Positions 26,516-33,435 of a DNA stretch of 53,453 bases are shown in pieces; the stretch's first letter is position 1, and each line of letters starts with the position of its first letter. The stretch comes from Curtobacterium oceanosedimentum. GTDB lineage: Bacteria > Actinomycetota > Actinomycetes > Actinomycetales > Microbacteriaceae. The translations under genes were made by a program, and so were the position numbers. The notes beneath the pieces are model-generated. The model worked only from the letters and a program-made list of their open reading frames with translations. It was not told the origin of the DNA and did no database searches. The stretch spans positions 1 through 53,453 of the forward strand of contig NZ_JAIXIG010000029.1 in NCBI RefSeq assembly GCF_020297365.1. The letters run 5' to 3'.

Positions 26516-27841
26516 ATGACCATCACCGCACCTGCAGAGCCGCAGACCGCGACCGAGGCGAGCGGCCTGCCCGCCTGGTTCACCCACGACCGGTTCGGCA
26601 TGTTCATCCACTGGGGCCTGTACGCCCTGCCGGCCCGGCACGAGTGGGTGAAGAACCGCGAGCGGATCACCGACGAGGACTACCAGAGGTACTTCGACCA
26701 CTTCGACCCGGACCTGTTCGACGCCGCCGACTGGGCCCGACGCGCACGGCAGGCGGGGATGAAGTACGTCGTCCTCACCACCAAGCACCACGAGGGCTTC
26801 TGCCTGTGGGACAGCGCGCTCACCGACTACAAGTCCACGAACACCCGCTTCGGTCGCGACATCGTGCGCGAGTTCGTCGACGCCGTCCGCGCCGAGGGGC
26901 TGCGGGTCGGTTTCTACCACTCGCTCATCGACTGGCACCACCCGGACTTCACCGTCGACGGCGTGCACCCGCGCCGTGACGACGGTGAGCAGGCGATCGC
27001 GGCGTTCAACGAGGGCCGGGACATGGCCCGGTACCGCGAGTACCTGCACGGCCAGGTCGAGGAACTGCTCACCGACTACGGGCAGATCGACTACCTGTTC
27101 TACGACTTCTCGTACCGGGACAACGACCACGAGGACATCTGGGGCGGCAAGGGCCGCGACGACTGGGGATCCGAGGAACTGCTCGCACTGACGAAGCGCC
27201 TGCAGCCCGGGATCATCGTCAACGACCGCCTGGACATCCCCGGCGACCTGGTCACCCCCGAGCAGTACCAGCCGGACAAGCCCATGGAGGTCGACGGGGC
27301 GCCCGTGCCGTGGGAGGCATGCCAGACGCTGAACGGCTCGTGGGGCTACGACCGCGACAACGTGAACCTGAAGCCGGTCGACATGCTCGTCCGGATGCTC
27401 GTCGACGGCGTCTCGAACAACGGGAACATGCTGCTCAACATCGGGCCGACGGGCCGCGGCGAGTTCGACGGGGTGTCGCGGCAGACGCTCGACGGCATCG
27501 GCACGTGGATGCACCAGCATGCCCGCTCCGTGTACGGCGCCGGACCGTCGCAGTTCGTGGCGCCGCGGAACACCGTGTACACGCAGCGGGGCGACCGGCT
27601 GTACCTGCACCTGTTCGCGTGGCCGTTCGAGCACGTGCACCTGCCCGACCTGGCCGGCCGCGTCGCCTACGCCCAGCTGCTCAACGACGCGTCGGAGATC
27701 CACTTCCGCGAGATCCCGCCGGGCACCCGGGCGCAGAACACCGGGCTCGGCGGGCAGCCGGCCGGCACGCTGACCCTGACGCTGCCGATCGTGCGGCCCG
27801 ACGTCGCCGTGCCGGTCGTCGAGCTGTTCCTGCGCGACTGA
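26516..27841 (+). CDS. Alpha-L-fucosidase, GH29, cytoplasmic
   Basis: A 441-residue glycoside hydrolase family 29 enzyme releasing L-fucose. GH29 blocks are clear: WFTHDRFGMFIHWGLYA (21-37), KYVVLTTKHHEGFCLWDS (83-100), and the probable nucleophile Asp197 in FYDFSYR. There is no signal peptide, so fucosides must be imported first, fitting the adjacent ABC transporter. The ribosome site GAAAGGAAA precedes the ATG at 26516. Its TGA overlaps the ATG of the mutarotase gene by one base. Confidence 0.93.
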   Translation: MTITAPAEPQTATEASGLPAWFTHDRFGMFIHWGLYALPARHEWVKNRERITDEDYQRYFDHFDPDLFDAADWARRARQAGMKYVVLTTKHHEGFCLWDSALTDYKSTNTRFGRDIVREFVDAVRAEGLRVGFYHSLIDWHHPDFTVDGVHPRRDDGEQAIAAFNEGRDMARYREYLHGQVEELLTDYGQIDYLFYDFSYRDNDHEDIWGGKGRDDWGSEELLALTKRLQPGIIVNDRLDIPGDLVTPEQYQPDKPMEVDGAPVPWEACQTLNGSWGYDRDNVNLKPVDMLVRMLVDGVSNNGNMLLNIGPTGRGEFDGVSRQTLDGIGTWMHQHARSVYGAGPSQFVAPRNTVYTQRGDRLYLHLFAWPFEHVHLPDLAGRVAYAQLLNDASEIHFREIPPGTRAQNTGLGGQPAGTLTLTLPIVRPDVAVPVVELFLRD

Positions 27842-28161
27842 TGCAGCGGATCCTCTCGCGGACCCGGCTGCGTGCCGGACGGGAGTCCGACTACGAGCAG
27901 GCGCACGCGGCCATCCCGCCGGCGCTGGCCGACCGGTTGCGGTCCGCCGGGGTGGCCAACTGGAGCATCTGGCGCGACGGGCAGGACCTGGTGCACCTGA
28001 TCGAGGTCGAGGACTACCGTGCGATGCGCCGCGCACTGGCGGACGACCCGGTCAACGCGGACTGGCAGGCGGTGATCAACCCCCTGCTCGAGGCGGACGA
28101 CGACTACTCGGGCGACGACGACGGGATCCCGCTCGTCTGGACCCTGGAAGGACAGGCATGA
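27841..28161 (+). CDS. L-rhamnose/L-fucose mutarotase family protein
   Basis: A 106-residue RhaM-type protein that speeds the interconversion of sugar anomers. The start MQRILSRTRLRAGRESDYEQAH and the WSIWRDG and DLVHLIEVED blocks match the family, although the end is acidic and shifted (DDDYSGDDDG). In this setting the likely substrate is L-fucose released by the fucosidase. It overlaps both neighbours (TGATG at 27839, ATGA at 28158). Confidence 0.88.
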   Translation: MQRILSRTRLRAGRESDYEQAHAAIPPALADRLRSAGVANWSIWRDGQDLVHLIEVEDYRAMRRALADDPVNADWQAVINPLLEADDDYSGDDDGIPLVWTLEGQA

Positions 28162-29120
28162 CGACCCTCGCCCAGGAGCTCGACCGCGGACCGTTCTGGC
28201 TGGGCGGCGCCGGGATCGGCAACCTGCTCCGGCCGGTGTCCGACGACGACGCCCGGGCCACGGTGGACGCGGCGTGGGACGCCGGTGTGCGTGGCTTCGA
28301 CACGGCGCCGCACTACGGCCTCGGGCTGTCCGAGCGGCGGCTCGGGGCGGCGCTCGCCGGGCGCCCGCGGGAGTCGTTCCTGGTGTCGACCAAGGTCGGA
28401 CGGCTGCTCGTGCCCGGTCGTGGCGACGGCGACGACCTGGCCTCCGGCGGGTTCGCGGTGCCGGACGACACCGTGCGGCAGTGGGACCCGTCACCGTCGG
28501 GCGTGCGGCGCTCGCTCGACGAGTCGCTCGGCCGCCTCGGGTTCGACCACGTCGACGTCGCCTACCTGCACGACCCGGACGTCTACTCGCTGACGGACGG
28601 GTTGACCCAGGCGCTGCCGACACTCGCCGAGCTGCGGGACGAGGGCGTCGTGCGGGCGGTCGGGGTCGGGTCGAACTCGGTCGAGGCGCTGTCGGCAGCC
28701 GTCGAGACCGGGCTCTGCGACGTGGTCATGCTCGCCGGCCGGTACACGCTGCTCGAGCAGCCGGCTGCGGCGCTCGTCGACCGGTGCGCGTCGCTCGGCG
28801 TCGCGGTCGTGGCCGTCGGGGTCTACAACTCGGGGCTGCTCGGCCAGGAGCGGCCCGCAGCGGGCGCGACCTACGACTACGCCACGGCACCGGCGGCGCT
28901 CGTCGCCCGGGCGAACGCCGTCGCGGACGTCTGCGAGCGGCACGGGGTCACCCTGCCCGAGGCCGCGCTGGCCTTCCCGCGCCGGGCCCCGGCGGTCGCC
29001 GCGATCGCGCTCGGTGCCCAGTCGGCGGAGCAGGTGCGATCGAACGTCGCGCGGGCCGCCGCCGAGGTGCCGGACGCCCTGTGGGACGACCTGCGCGCGG
29101 CGGACCTGCTCGCCGGCTGA
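28158..29120 (+). CDS. Aldo/keto reductase, probable L-fucose dehydrogenase
   Basis: A 320-residue AKR enzyme with catalytic Asp48, Tyr53 (FDTAPHYGLGLSE), Lys79 (VSTKVGR) and His in AYLHDPD. The family resembles D-threo-aldose 1-dehydrogenase, which oxidises L-fucose to L-fuconolactone with NAD(P)+. It ends the forward operon with a 4-base ATGA overlap to the mutarotase gene and a strong terminator after it. The cofactor preference cannot be read with confidence. Confidence 0.87.
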   Translation: MTTLAQELDRGPFWLGGAGIGNLLRPVSDDDARATVDAAWDAGVRGFDTAPHYGLGLSERRLGAALAGRPRESFLVSTKVGRLLVPGRGDGDDLASGGFAVPDDTVRQWDPSPSGVRRSLDESLGRLGFDHVDVAYLHDPDVYSLTDGLTQALPTLAELRDEGVVRAVGVGSNSVEALSAAVETGLCDVVMLAGRYTLLEQPAAALVDRCASLGVAVVAVGVYNSGLLGQERPAAGATYDYATAPAALVARANAVADVCERHGVTLPEAALAFPRRAPAVAAIALGAQSAEQVRSNVARAAAEVPDALWDDLRAADLLAG

Positions 29121-29136
29121 CCCCGCCCACGACGAA

Positions 29137-29176
29137 GGTCACCCCGGACCACGCGGCTGCATGGTCCGGGGTGACC
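29137..29176. terminator. Bidirectional terminator of the fucose operon and stress gene
   Basis: GGTCACCCCGGACCA (29137-29151) pairs perfectly with TGGTCCGGGGTGACC (29162-29176). It separates convergent genes. Confidence 0.85.
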
Positions 29177-29212
29177 CCGGTGGTGCGCCGGTCGGACCGG
29201 CAGCGGTGGTGC

Positions 29213-29488
29213 CTAGCGGCGCGAGCCGCGGCCGGCGACGCGCGTGTAGATGAACAGCACGATGACGGCACCGATGATCGAGCCGATGATGCCGGCGGGC
29301 TGGAAGAACCCGTCGTTGCCGTCGTGGTTGAAGATCAGGTAGCCGAGGAACCCGCCGACGAACGAGCCGACGATGCCCAGGACGATCGTCATGAGGATGC
29401 CGATGTTCTGCTTGCCGGGGATGATGAGCCGGGCGAGGGCGCCGGCGATGAGTCCGATGATGATCAAGCTGATGATGAGACCGAGCAC
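29213..29488 (-). CDS. GlsB/YeaQ/YmgE family stress membrane protein
   Basis: A 91-residue protein with three glycine-rich helices (about 2-22, 30-52, 65-84) and the family motifs LIIPGKQNIG and GIVGSFVGGFLGYL. It ends in a basic GRGSRR tail. Such proteins are general-stress induced and of unknown mechanism. It sits between the two fucose operons but is probably unrelated to them. Confidence 0.9.
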   Translation of the reverse strand: MLGLIISLIIIGLIAGALARLIIPGKQNIGILMTIVLGIVGSFVGGFLGYLIFNHDGNDGFFQPAGIIGSIIGAVIVLFIYTRVAGRGSRR

Positions 29489-29583
29489 GGTGTCCTCCTC
29501 GTGGGTGCGGTTGCCGCGGCATGGTTGCCGGAGTCAGGGCCGACCACCGATCTTGCCCGGTGCCCCTCAGCGTGTTGCCAGGT

Positions 29584-30261
29584 TCAGTCGAGCGAGCGCC
29601 GCAGCCAGCGCTCCACACCCTCGACGTGGGCCACCACGAGGGACTGCACGAGCTGCGGATCCCGACGCCGGATCGCCTCGACGATGGCGGCGTGCTCGTC
29701 GAGCGTGCGCTGCACCGAGCCGTTCTGCGTGAGGCCACGCCACACCCGCACCCGCACGGTCTTGCTCGACAGGGCGTCGAGCAGCCCGGACAGGTACTGG
29801 TTCCCGCCGATGCCCGCGATCGTGGAGTGGAACAGCAGGTCGTGGGCGACCAGGTCCTCGACGCCGGTGTCCTCGCCGACGGACTGCATCAGGGTGGCGA
29901 GCTCGTCGATCTGCTGCTCGGAGGCCCGTGCGGTCGCGAGCACGGCGGACGCCGGTTCGAGGATGCGGCGGACCTCGAGCAGGTCGACGAGCGACCGGTC
30001 GTGGTGCATGTCGACGACGAACGAGACCGCTTCGAGCAGGACCGCGGGCTCCAGCGAGGTCACGTAGGTGCCGTCGCCGCGTCGGACGTCGAGCACGCGG
30101 ATGAGTTCGAGGGCCTTCACCGCCTCGCGCAGGCTGTTCCGCGACAGACCGAGCGACTCGCTCAGTTCCTTCTCGGGTGGGAGGCGCTGCCCGGGTTGGA
30201 GCTCGCCGCTCACGATCATCTGCTGGATGCGTGCGATCGCATCGTCGGTCAACGACGCCAC
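29584..30261 (-). CDS. FadR/FCD-type GntR regulator, probable fucose regulator
   Basis: A 225-residue regulator. The N-terminal winged helix (about 3-70) has LPPEKELSESLGLSRNSLREAVKALE. The FCD domain (about 85-220) has the helix with HDLLFHSTIAGIGGN and later ARG/HVEGVERWL. FCD proteins bind sugar acids, so the inducer may be fuconate or a downstream keto acid. The GTG at 30261 is chosen because AGGAGG lies eight bases before it; the open frame continues to 30417 without sense. It is the last gene of the backward operon. Confidence 0.9.
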   Translation of the reverse strand: MASLTDDAIARIQQMIVSGELQPGQRLPPEKELSESLGLSRNSLREAVKALELIRVLDVRRGDGTYVTSLEPAVLLEAVSFVVDMHHDRSLVDLLEVRRILEPASAVLATARASEQQIDELATLMQSVGEDTGVEDLVAHDLLFHSTIAGIGGNQYLSGLLDALSSKTVRVRVWRGLTQNGSVQRTLDEHAAIVEAIRRRDPQLVQSLVVAHVEGVERWLRRSLD

Positions 30262-30361
30262 GTCACCACCTCCTGGGGAGCCGGCCGCGTGCGCGACCGG
30301 ACGTGCCGACGATACCGGTGTCGCGCCTCCGGACCGGAGCGGCGGAGCCGGTGCGCGACCA

Positions 30362-31177
30362 TCAGGCCGGCCGCAGCCGGAGCGCCTGCATCCCGCCGTC
30401 GACCGCCAGGTCGACACCCGTCGTCGACCGGGCGAGCGGACTCGTCAGGTACGCGACCGCCTCGGCGACCTCGTCGGCCTGCACCAGGCGGCCGTGCGGC
30501 TGTCGCGCCTCGAGCGCTGCGCGTTCGGCGTCGGGGTCGTCGGCGGACGACAGCAGTCGTGCCACCCAGGGTGTGTCGGCGGTACCGGGGTTGACGGCGT
30601 TGACGCGGACGCCCTCGCGCAGGTGGTCCGCGGCCATCGCGCGGGTCAGGGCCGCGATCGCGCCCTTGGTGGCGGAGTAGAGCGCGCGCTGCGGGAGCCC
30701 GGCCGTGGCGGCGATCGAGCACGTGTTGACGATGCTCGCGTTGCCGGAGGAACGCAGGTGGGGGAGCGCCGCACGGGACACCCGGACGGTGCCGAGCACG
30801 TTGACCTCGTACACGCGGCGCCACTCGTCGTCGGGGTTGTCCTCGACGGTGCCCTGCGCGCCGATGCCGGCGTTGTTGACCAGCACGTCGAGGCCGCCGA
30901 GCCGGTCGACGGCGGTCGCGACGGCCGCGCGCACCGAGGCGTCGTCGCCCACGTCGCACGTGACGGAGACGACCCCGGCGGTGGTCGCGGGCTGCAGGTC
31001 GAGGGCGGCGACCGTGGCGCCGCGCTGCTGGAGGGCGGCGACGACCGCCGCTCCGATGCCCGACGCGCCGCCGGTGACGATGGCGCGGACGCCGGTGTGG
31101 CTGGCGGCGCGTGCGGTGGGGGCGTCCGTCGGGTCCGCTGCGCCGGGCGTACGGTCCGCGTCGGCTGCTCCGGTCAT
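30362..31177 (-). CDS. SDR dehydrogenase, probable 2-keto-3-deoxy-L-fuconate dehydrogenase
   Basis: A 271-residue Rossmann enzyme. Cofactor motif TGGASGIG at 35-42, NNAG at 101-104, and catalytic Ser154, Tyr167 and Lys171 (YSATK). It is preceded by a 28-residue polar extension. In the L-fucose pathway this step oxidises C4 of the keto-deoxy acid to the 2,4-diketo acid. Its ATG overlaps the stop of the upstream hydrolase gene by one base, so the two are coupled. Confidence 0.87.
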   Translation of the reverse strand: MTGAADADRTPGAADPTDAPTARAASHTGVRAIVTGGASGIGAAVVAALQQRGATVAALDLQPATTAGVVSVTCDVGDDASVRAAVATAVDRLGGLDVLVNNAGIGAQGTVEDNPDDEWRRVYEVNVLGTVRVSRAALPHLRSSGNASIVNTCSIAATAGLPQRALYSATKGAIAALTRAMAADHLREGVRVNAVNPGTADTPWVARLLSSADDPDAERAALEARQPHGRLVQADEVAEAVAYLTSPLARSTTGVDLAVDGGMQALRLRPA

Positions 31178-32091
31178 CAGGCAGCTCCGACGGTCTGGCG
31201 CTGTGATCCGAGGCCGTCGGCGGTGAGCTCGACCACGTCGCCCGGTCGCAGGTAGGGGGCGTGCCCGGCGAGGGCGACGCCCGCCGGGGTGCCGGTGCTG
31301 ATGACGTCGCCCGGGTACAGCACCATGAACTGCGACAGGTACCGGACGATCTCGGCCGGCCGGAAGACCATGTCGGCGGTGGTGCCGTCCTGCCGGCGCT
31401 CGCCGTTGACGGTCAGGAGGAGCGGGATGGCGGCGGGGTCGACCTCGTCCGGGGTGACCAGCCACGGGCCGAGCGGATTGAAGGTCTCGCAGGACTTCCC
31501 CTTGTCCCACTGCTCGCCGCGTTCGAGCTGGAAGGCGCGCTCGGACACGTCGTTGGCGATGGCGTACCCGGCGATGCAGGCTGCTGCGTCCTCGTCGGTC
31601 GCGCAGTACCGGGCGGTGCGGCCGATGACCACGGCCAGCTCGATCTCCCAGTCGGTCTTGGTGCTGCCGCGGGGGATCAGCACCTGGTCGTCGGGGCCGA
31701 TCACCGTCATCGGGTCCTTCATGAAGACGATCGGTTCGGTGGGGATCTCGGCACCGGTCTCGGCCGCGTGGTCGCGGTAGTTCAGGCCGATGCAGACGAC
31801 CTTGCCGGGGCGGGCGACGGGTGCGCCGCGTCGGAGTCGGCCGGCGCGGTGTCCCTCGTCGCCGAGTCCCTCGTCGCCGTGTCGCTCGGCATCGTGTCCC
31901 TCGGCACCGTCGAGCACGGGCAGGTCGCCGGCCTCGCGGGCCTGCCGGACGAGCGCCGCCGGCCCCGGTTCGGACGCCAGGAACGCGCCCGTGATGTCGG
32001 TCGTGAGCCCCCGCAGGTCGAGGACCGCGCCGTCGGTGTCGATGGCAACGGGGACCTCGCTGCCCACCGGGCCGAGTCGTGCGAACTTCAT
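31177..32091 (-). CDS. Fumarylacetoacetate hydrolase family, probable diketo-deoxy-fuconate hydrolase
   Basis: A 304-residue enzyme. The FAH domain starts about residue 92 (PVARPGKVVCIGLNYRDHAAETG) with IPTEPIVFMK, WEIELAVVIG and YAIANDVSERAFQ; metal-binding acids in these blocks are present. The inferred reaction splits 2,4-diketo-3-deoxy-L-fuconate to pyruvate and lactate. Between the N-terminal domain and the catalytic domain is a repeat-derived insert, GAEGH-DAERH-GDEGL-GDEGH. It sits between lactonase and SDR genes in one operon. Confidence 0.87.
   Translation of the reverse strand: MKFARLGPVGSEVPVAIDTDGAVLDLRGLTTDITGAFLASEPGPAALVRQAREAGDLPVLDGAEGHDAERHGDEGLGDEGHRAGRLRRGAPVARPGKVVCIGLNYRDHAAETGAEIPTEPIVFMKDPMTVIGPDDQVLIPRGSTKTDWEIELAVVIGRTARYCATDEDAAACIAGYAIANDVSERAFQLERGEQWDKGKSCETFNPLGPWLVTPDEVDPAAIPLLLTVNGERRQDGTTADMVFRPAEIVRYLSQFMVLYPGDVISTGTPAGVALAGHAPYLRPGDVVELTADGLGSQRQTVGAA
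31849..31908 (-). repeat. 15-bp coding tandem repeat in the FAH gene
   Basis: Four 15-base units (GTGTCCCTCGTCGCC and variants, plus strand) at 31849, 31864, 31879 and 31894 encode four related pentapeptides. In-frame copy-number change would vary a linker. Confidence 0.85.
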
Positions 32092-32122
32092 CGTTCCTCG
32101 CTCTCCGGCCGCACCACTGCAG

Positions 32123-32145
32123 CCGCAGACATCCTATGTCTGCGG
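32123..32145. promoter_or_regulatory. Operator-like palindrome inside the backward operon
   Basis: CCGCAGACAT-CCT-ATGTCTGCGG, a perfect 10-bp palindrome covering AGACAT-N3-ATGTCT (32127-32141). It overlaps the lactonase stop and precedes the FAH gene, so it could control an internal promoter or act as a hairpin. Confidence 0.55.
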
Positions 32146-32988
32146 TGCTCCTGCGGCAAGGGATCGACCGCCCAGGTACACGCGCTGCGCGGTTCCGCCC
32201 AGGACGGCCTGCCGGTCGCTCGTGTCGAGGTCCGCCAGTGCTGTGGTGGTGCGGGCCAGCACGTCGTCGTACGGGGCGGCGAGGGTGGAGACCGGCCAGT
32301 CCGACCCGACCATCGAGCGATCCGGGCCGAAGTGCTCGACCACCGCGCGGGCGTACCGGTCGACGGGCCGGTCGCGCCAGTCCGGCCCGGCCTCGGTGAA
32401 CAGGCCGGAGACCTTGCAGACGACGTTCGGCCGGGCAGCGAAATCGGTCATCCGGTCCGACCACCCGGGGTCGCCGTGGTCGACGTCGGGCTTGCCGGCG
32501 TGGTCGAGCACGAACGACGCCTCGGGCACGGCGTCGACCAGGGCGAGGGCTGCGCGGTGCTCACGGGCTCGGACGAGCAGGTCGAACACGAGTCCGGCCG
32601 CGGCGAGTGCCCGGACACCGCGGGCGACGTCGTCGCGGGCGAGCCAGTCCGGGTCCGGCTCGTCGTGCGCCTGGTGGCGGATGCCGACCAGCCGGTGGCC
32701 GCCGGGGAGCTCGGAGACCGCGGCGATCCGTTCGGTGACGTCCGGCGCGGTCAGGTCGACCCACCCGACCACACCGAGCACGGGGGCGGGCTGGGTGAGC
32801 AGCCACGCCGTCTCATCGGGATCGTGCACGGCCTGCACGACGATCGTGCCCGTCACGTCGGTACCCCCGGTGGCGGCGCGGAGGTCGTCCACGTCGAACC
32901 GGCGGCGGATCGGGGCGACCGAGTCGTCCATCCAGGGGTAGGGCCGGTCGGCAGGGTCCCACAGGTGGTGGTGAGCGTCGATGATCAC
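32134..32988 (-). CDS. Amidohydrolase_2 family, probable L-fucono-lactonase
   Basis: A 284-residue TIM-barrel hydrolase starting with the metal motif DAHHHLW (His6, His8). Typical blocks follow: VVQAVHDPDETAWLL, GVVGWVDLTAPDV, HRLVGIRHQ and VVCKVSGL with SDWPV near the end. COG3618 lactonases open sugar lactones; here the product would be L-fuconate. It uses a GTG start at 32988 and is first in the backward operon, 17 bases after an operator-like site. Confidence 0.88.
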   Translation of the reverse strand: MIIDAHHHLWDPADRPYPWMDDSVAPIRRRFDVDDLRAATGGTDVTGTIVVQAVHDPDETAWLLTQPAPVLGVVGWVDLTAPDVTERIAAVSELPGGHRLVGIRHQAHDEPDPDWLARDDVARGVRALAAAGLVFDLLVRAREHRAALALVDAVPEASFVLDHAGKPDVDHGDPGWSDRMTDFAARPNVVCKVSGLFTEAGPDWRDRPVDRYARAVVEHFGPDRSMVGSDWPVSTLAAPYDDVLARTTTALADLDTSDRQAVLGGTAQRVYLGGRSLAAGAPQT

Positions 32989-33004
32989 GCGCTCATCATG
33001 CCCG

Positions 33005-33019
33005 ATTCATCCGATGTCC
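33005..33019. promoter_or_regulatory. Operator-like site upstream of the lactonase gene
   Basis: On the minus strand it reads GGACAT-CGG-ATGAAT, matching the operator at 21736 at GACATCGGATG. Its position 17 bases before the start would fit repression of the backward operon. Confidence 0.55.
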
Positions 33020-33051
33020 GGCCGGGGCGGAGTGTCCGACGACTCTTCGCG

Positions 33052-33117
33052 CTGAGCGACACGTCACGGGCGGTCGCCGGCGTGACCTGTCGCGGGGCGC
33101 GAACGTTCGCCGCTCAG
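33052..33117. terminator. Imperfect nested hairpin between glutaredoxin and lactonase genes
   Basis: GCGACACGTCAC (33056-33067) pairs with GTGACCTGTCGC (33082-33093) with one mismatch; CTGAGCG/CGCTCAG flanks it. It overlaps the glutaredoxin stop. Confidence 0.4.
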
Positions 33118-33386
33118 ACCGCGCCGGAGGCCTCGAGCTCGGCGCGCAGCTCGGCGTCGGACGGCTCGACGAAGTGCTTGCCGTTCGGCAGCACCACGAC
33201 GGGGATGTTCTTCCGCCCGCTGATCGCCTCGGCACGGTCGGCAGCGGACAGGTCCTGCTCGACGTCGACGTACTCGTAGTCCACGCCGAGGGTGTCGAGC
33301 AGCGCCTTGGACCGTCGGCAGTCGCGGCACCAGTCGGCACCGAACATGGTCACCTTGTCGAACGTCTGGGTCGTCGCATCGCTCAT
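33114..33386 (-). CDS. Glutaredoxin/mycoredoxin-like protein
   Basis: A 90-residue thioredoxin-fold protein with active site CRDC (Cys20, Cys23) in FGADWCRDCRRSK, the cis-proline motif NIPVVVLPNG, and a PSDAELRAEL end. This resembles actinobacterial mycoredoxins, which reduce mycothiol mixed disulfides, though those usually have CGYC. TAGGGT ends six bases before the ATG, giving a leaderless mRNA. It is divergent from the SAHH-like gene with only 49 bases between them. Confidence 0.88.
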   Translation of the reverse strand: MSDATTQTFDKVTMFGADWCRDCRRSKALLDTLGVDYEYVDVEQDLSAADRAEAISGRKNIPVVVLPNGKHFVEPSDAELRAELEASGAV

Positions 33387-33392
33387 GCCCAG

Positions 33393-33398
33393 ACCCTA
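33393..33398 (-). promoter_or_regulatory. -10 box TAGGGT of the glutaredoxin gene
   Basis: It ends six bases before the ATG at 33386 and faces away from the -10 at 33424. Confidence 0.5.
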
Positions 33399-33423
33399 CG
33401 TCGGACGGCCCCGTCGTATTCCC

Positions 33424-33429
33424 TACGAT
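33424..33429 (+). promoter_or_regulatory. -10 box TACGAT of the SAHH-like operon
   Basis: It ends six bases before the ATG at 33436 within the string TACGATTGACCC, also found before argG. Confidence 0.55.
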
Positions 33430-33435
33430 TGACCC

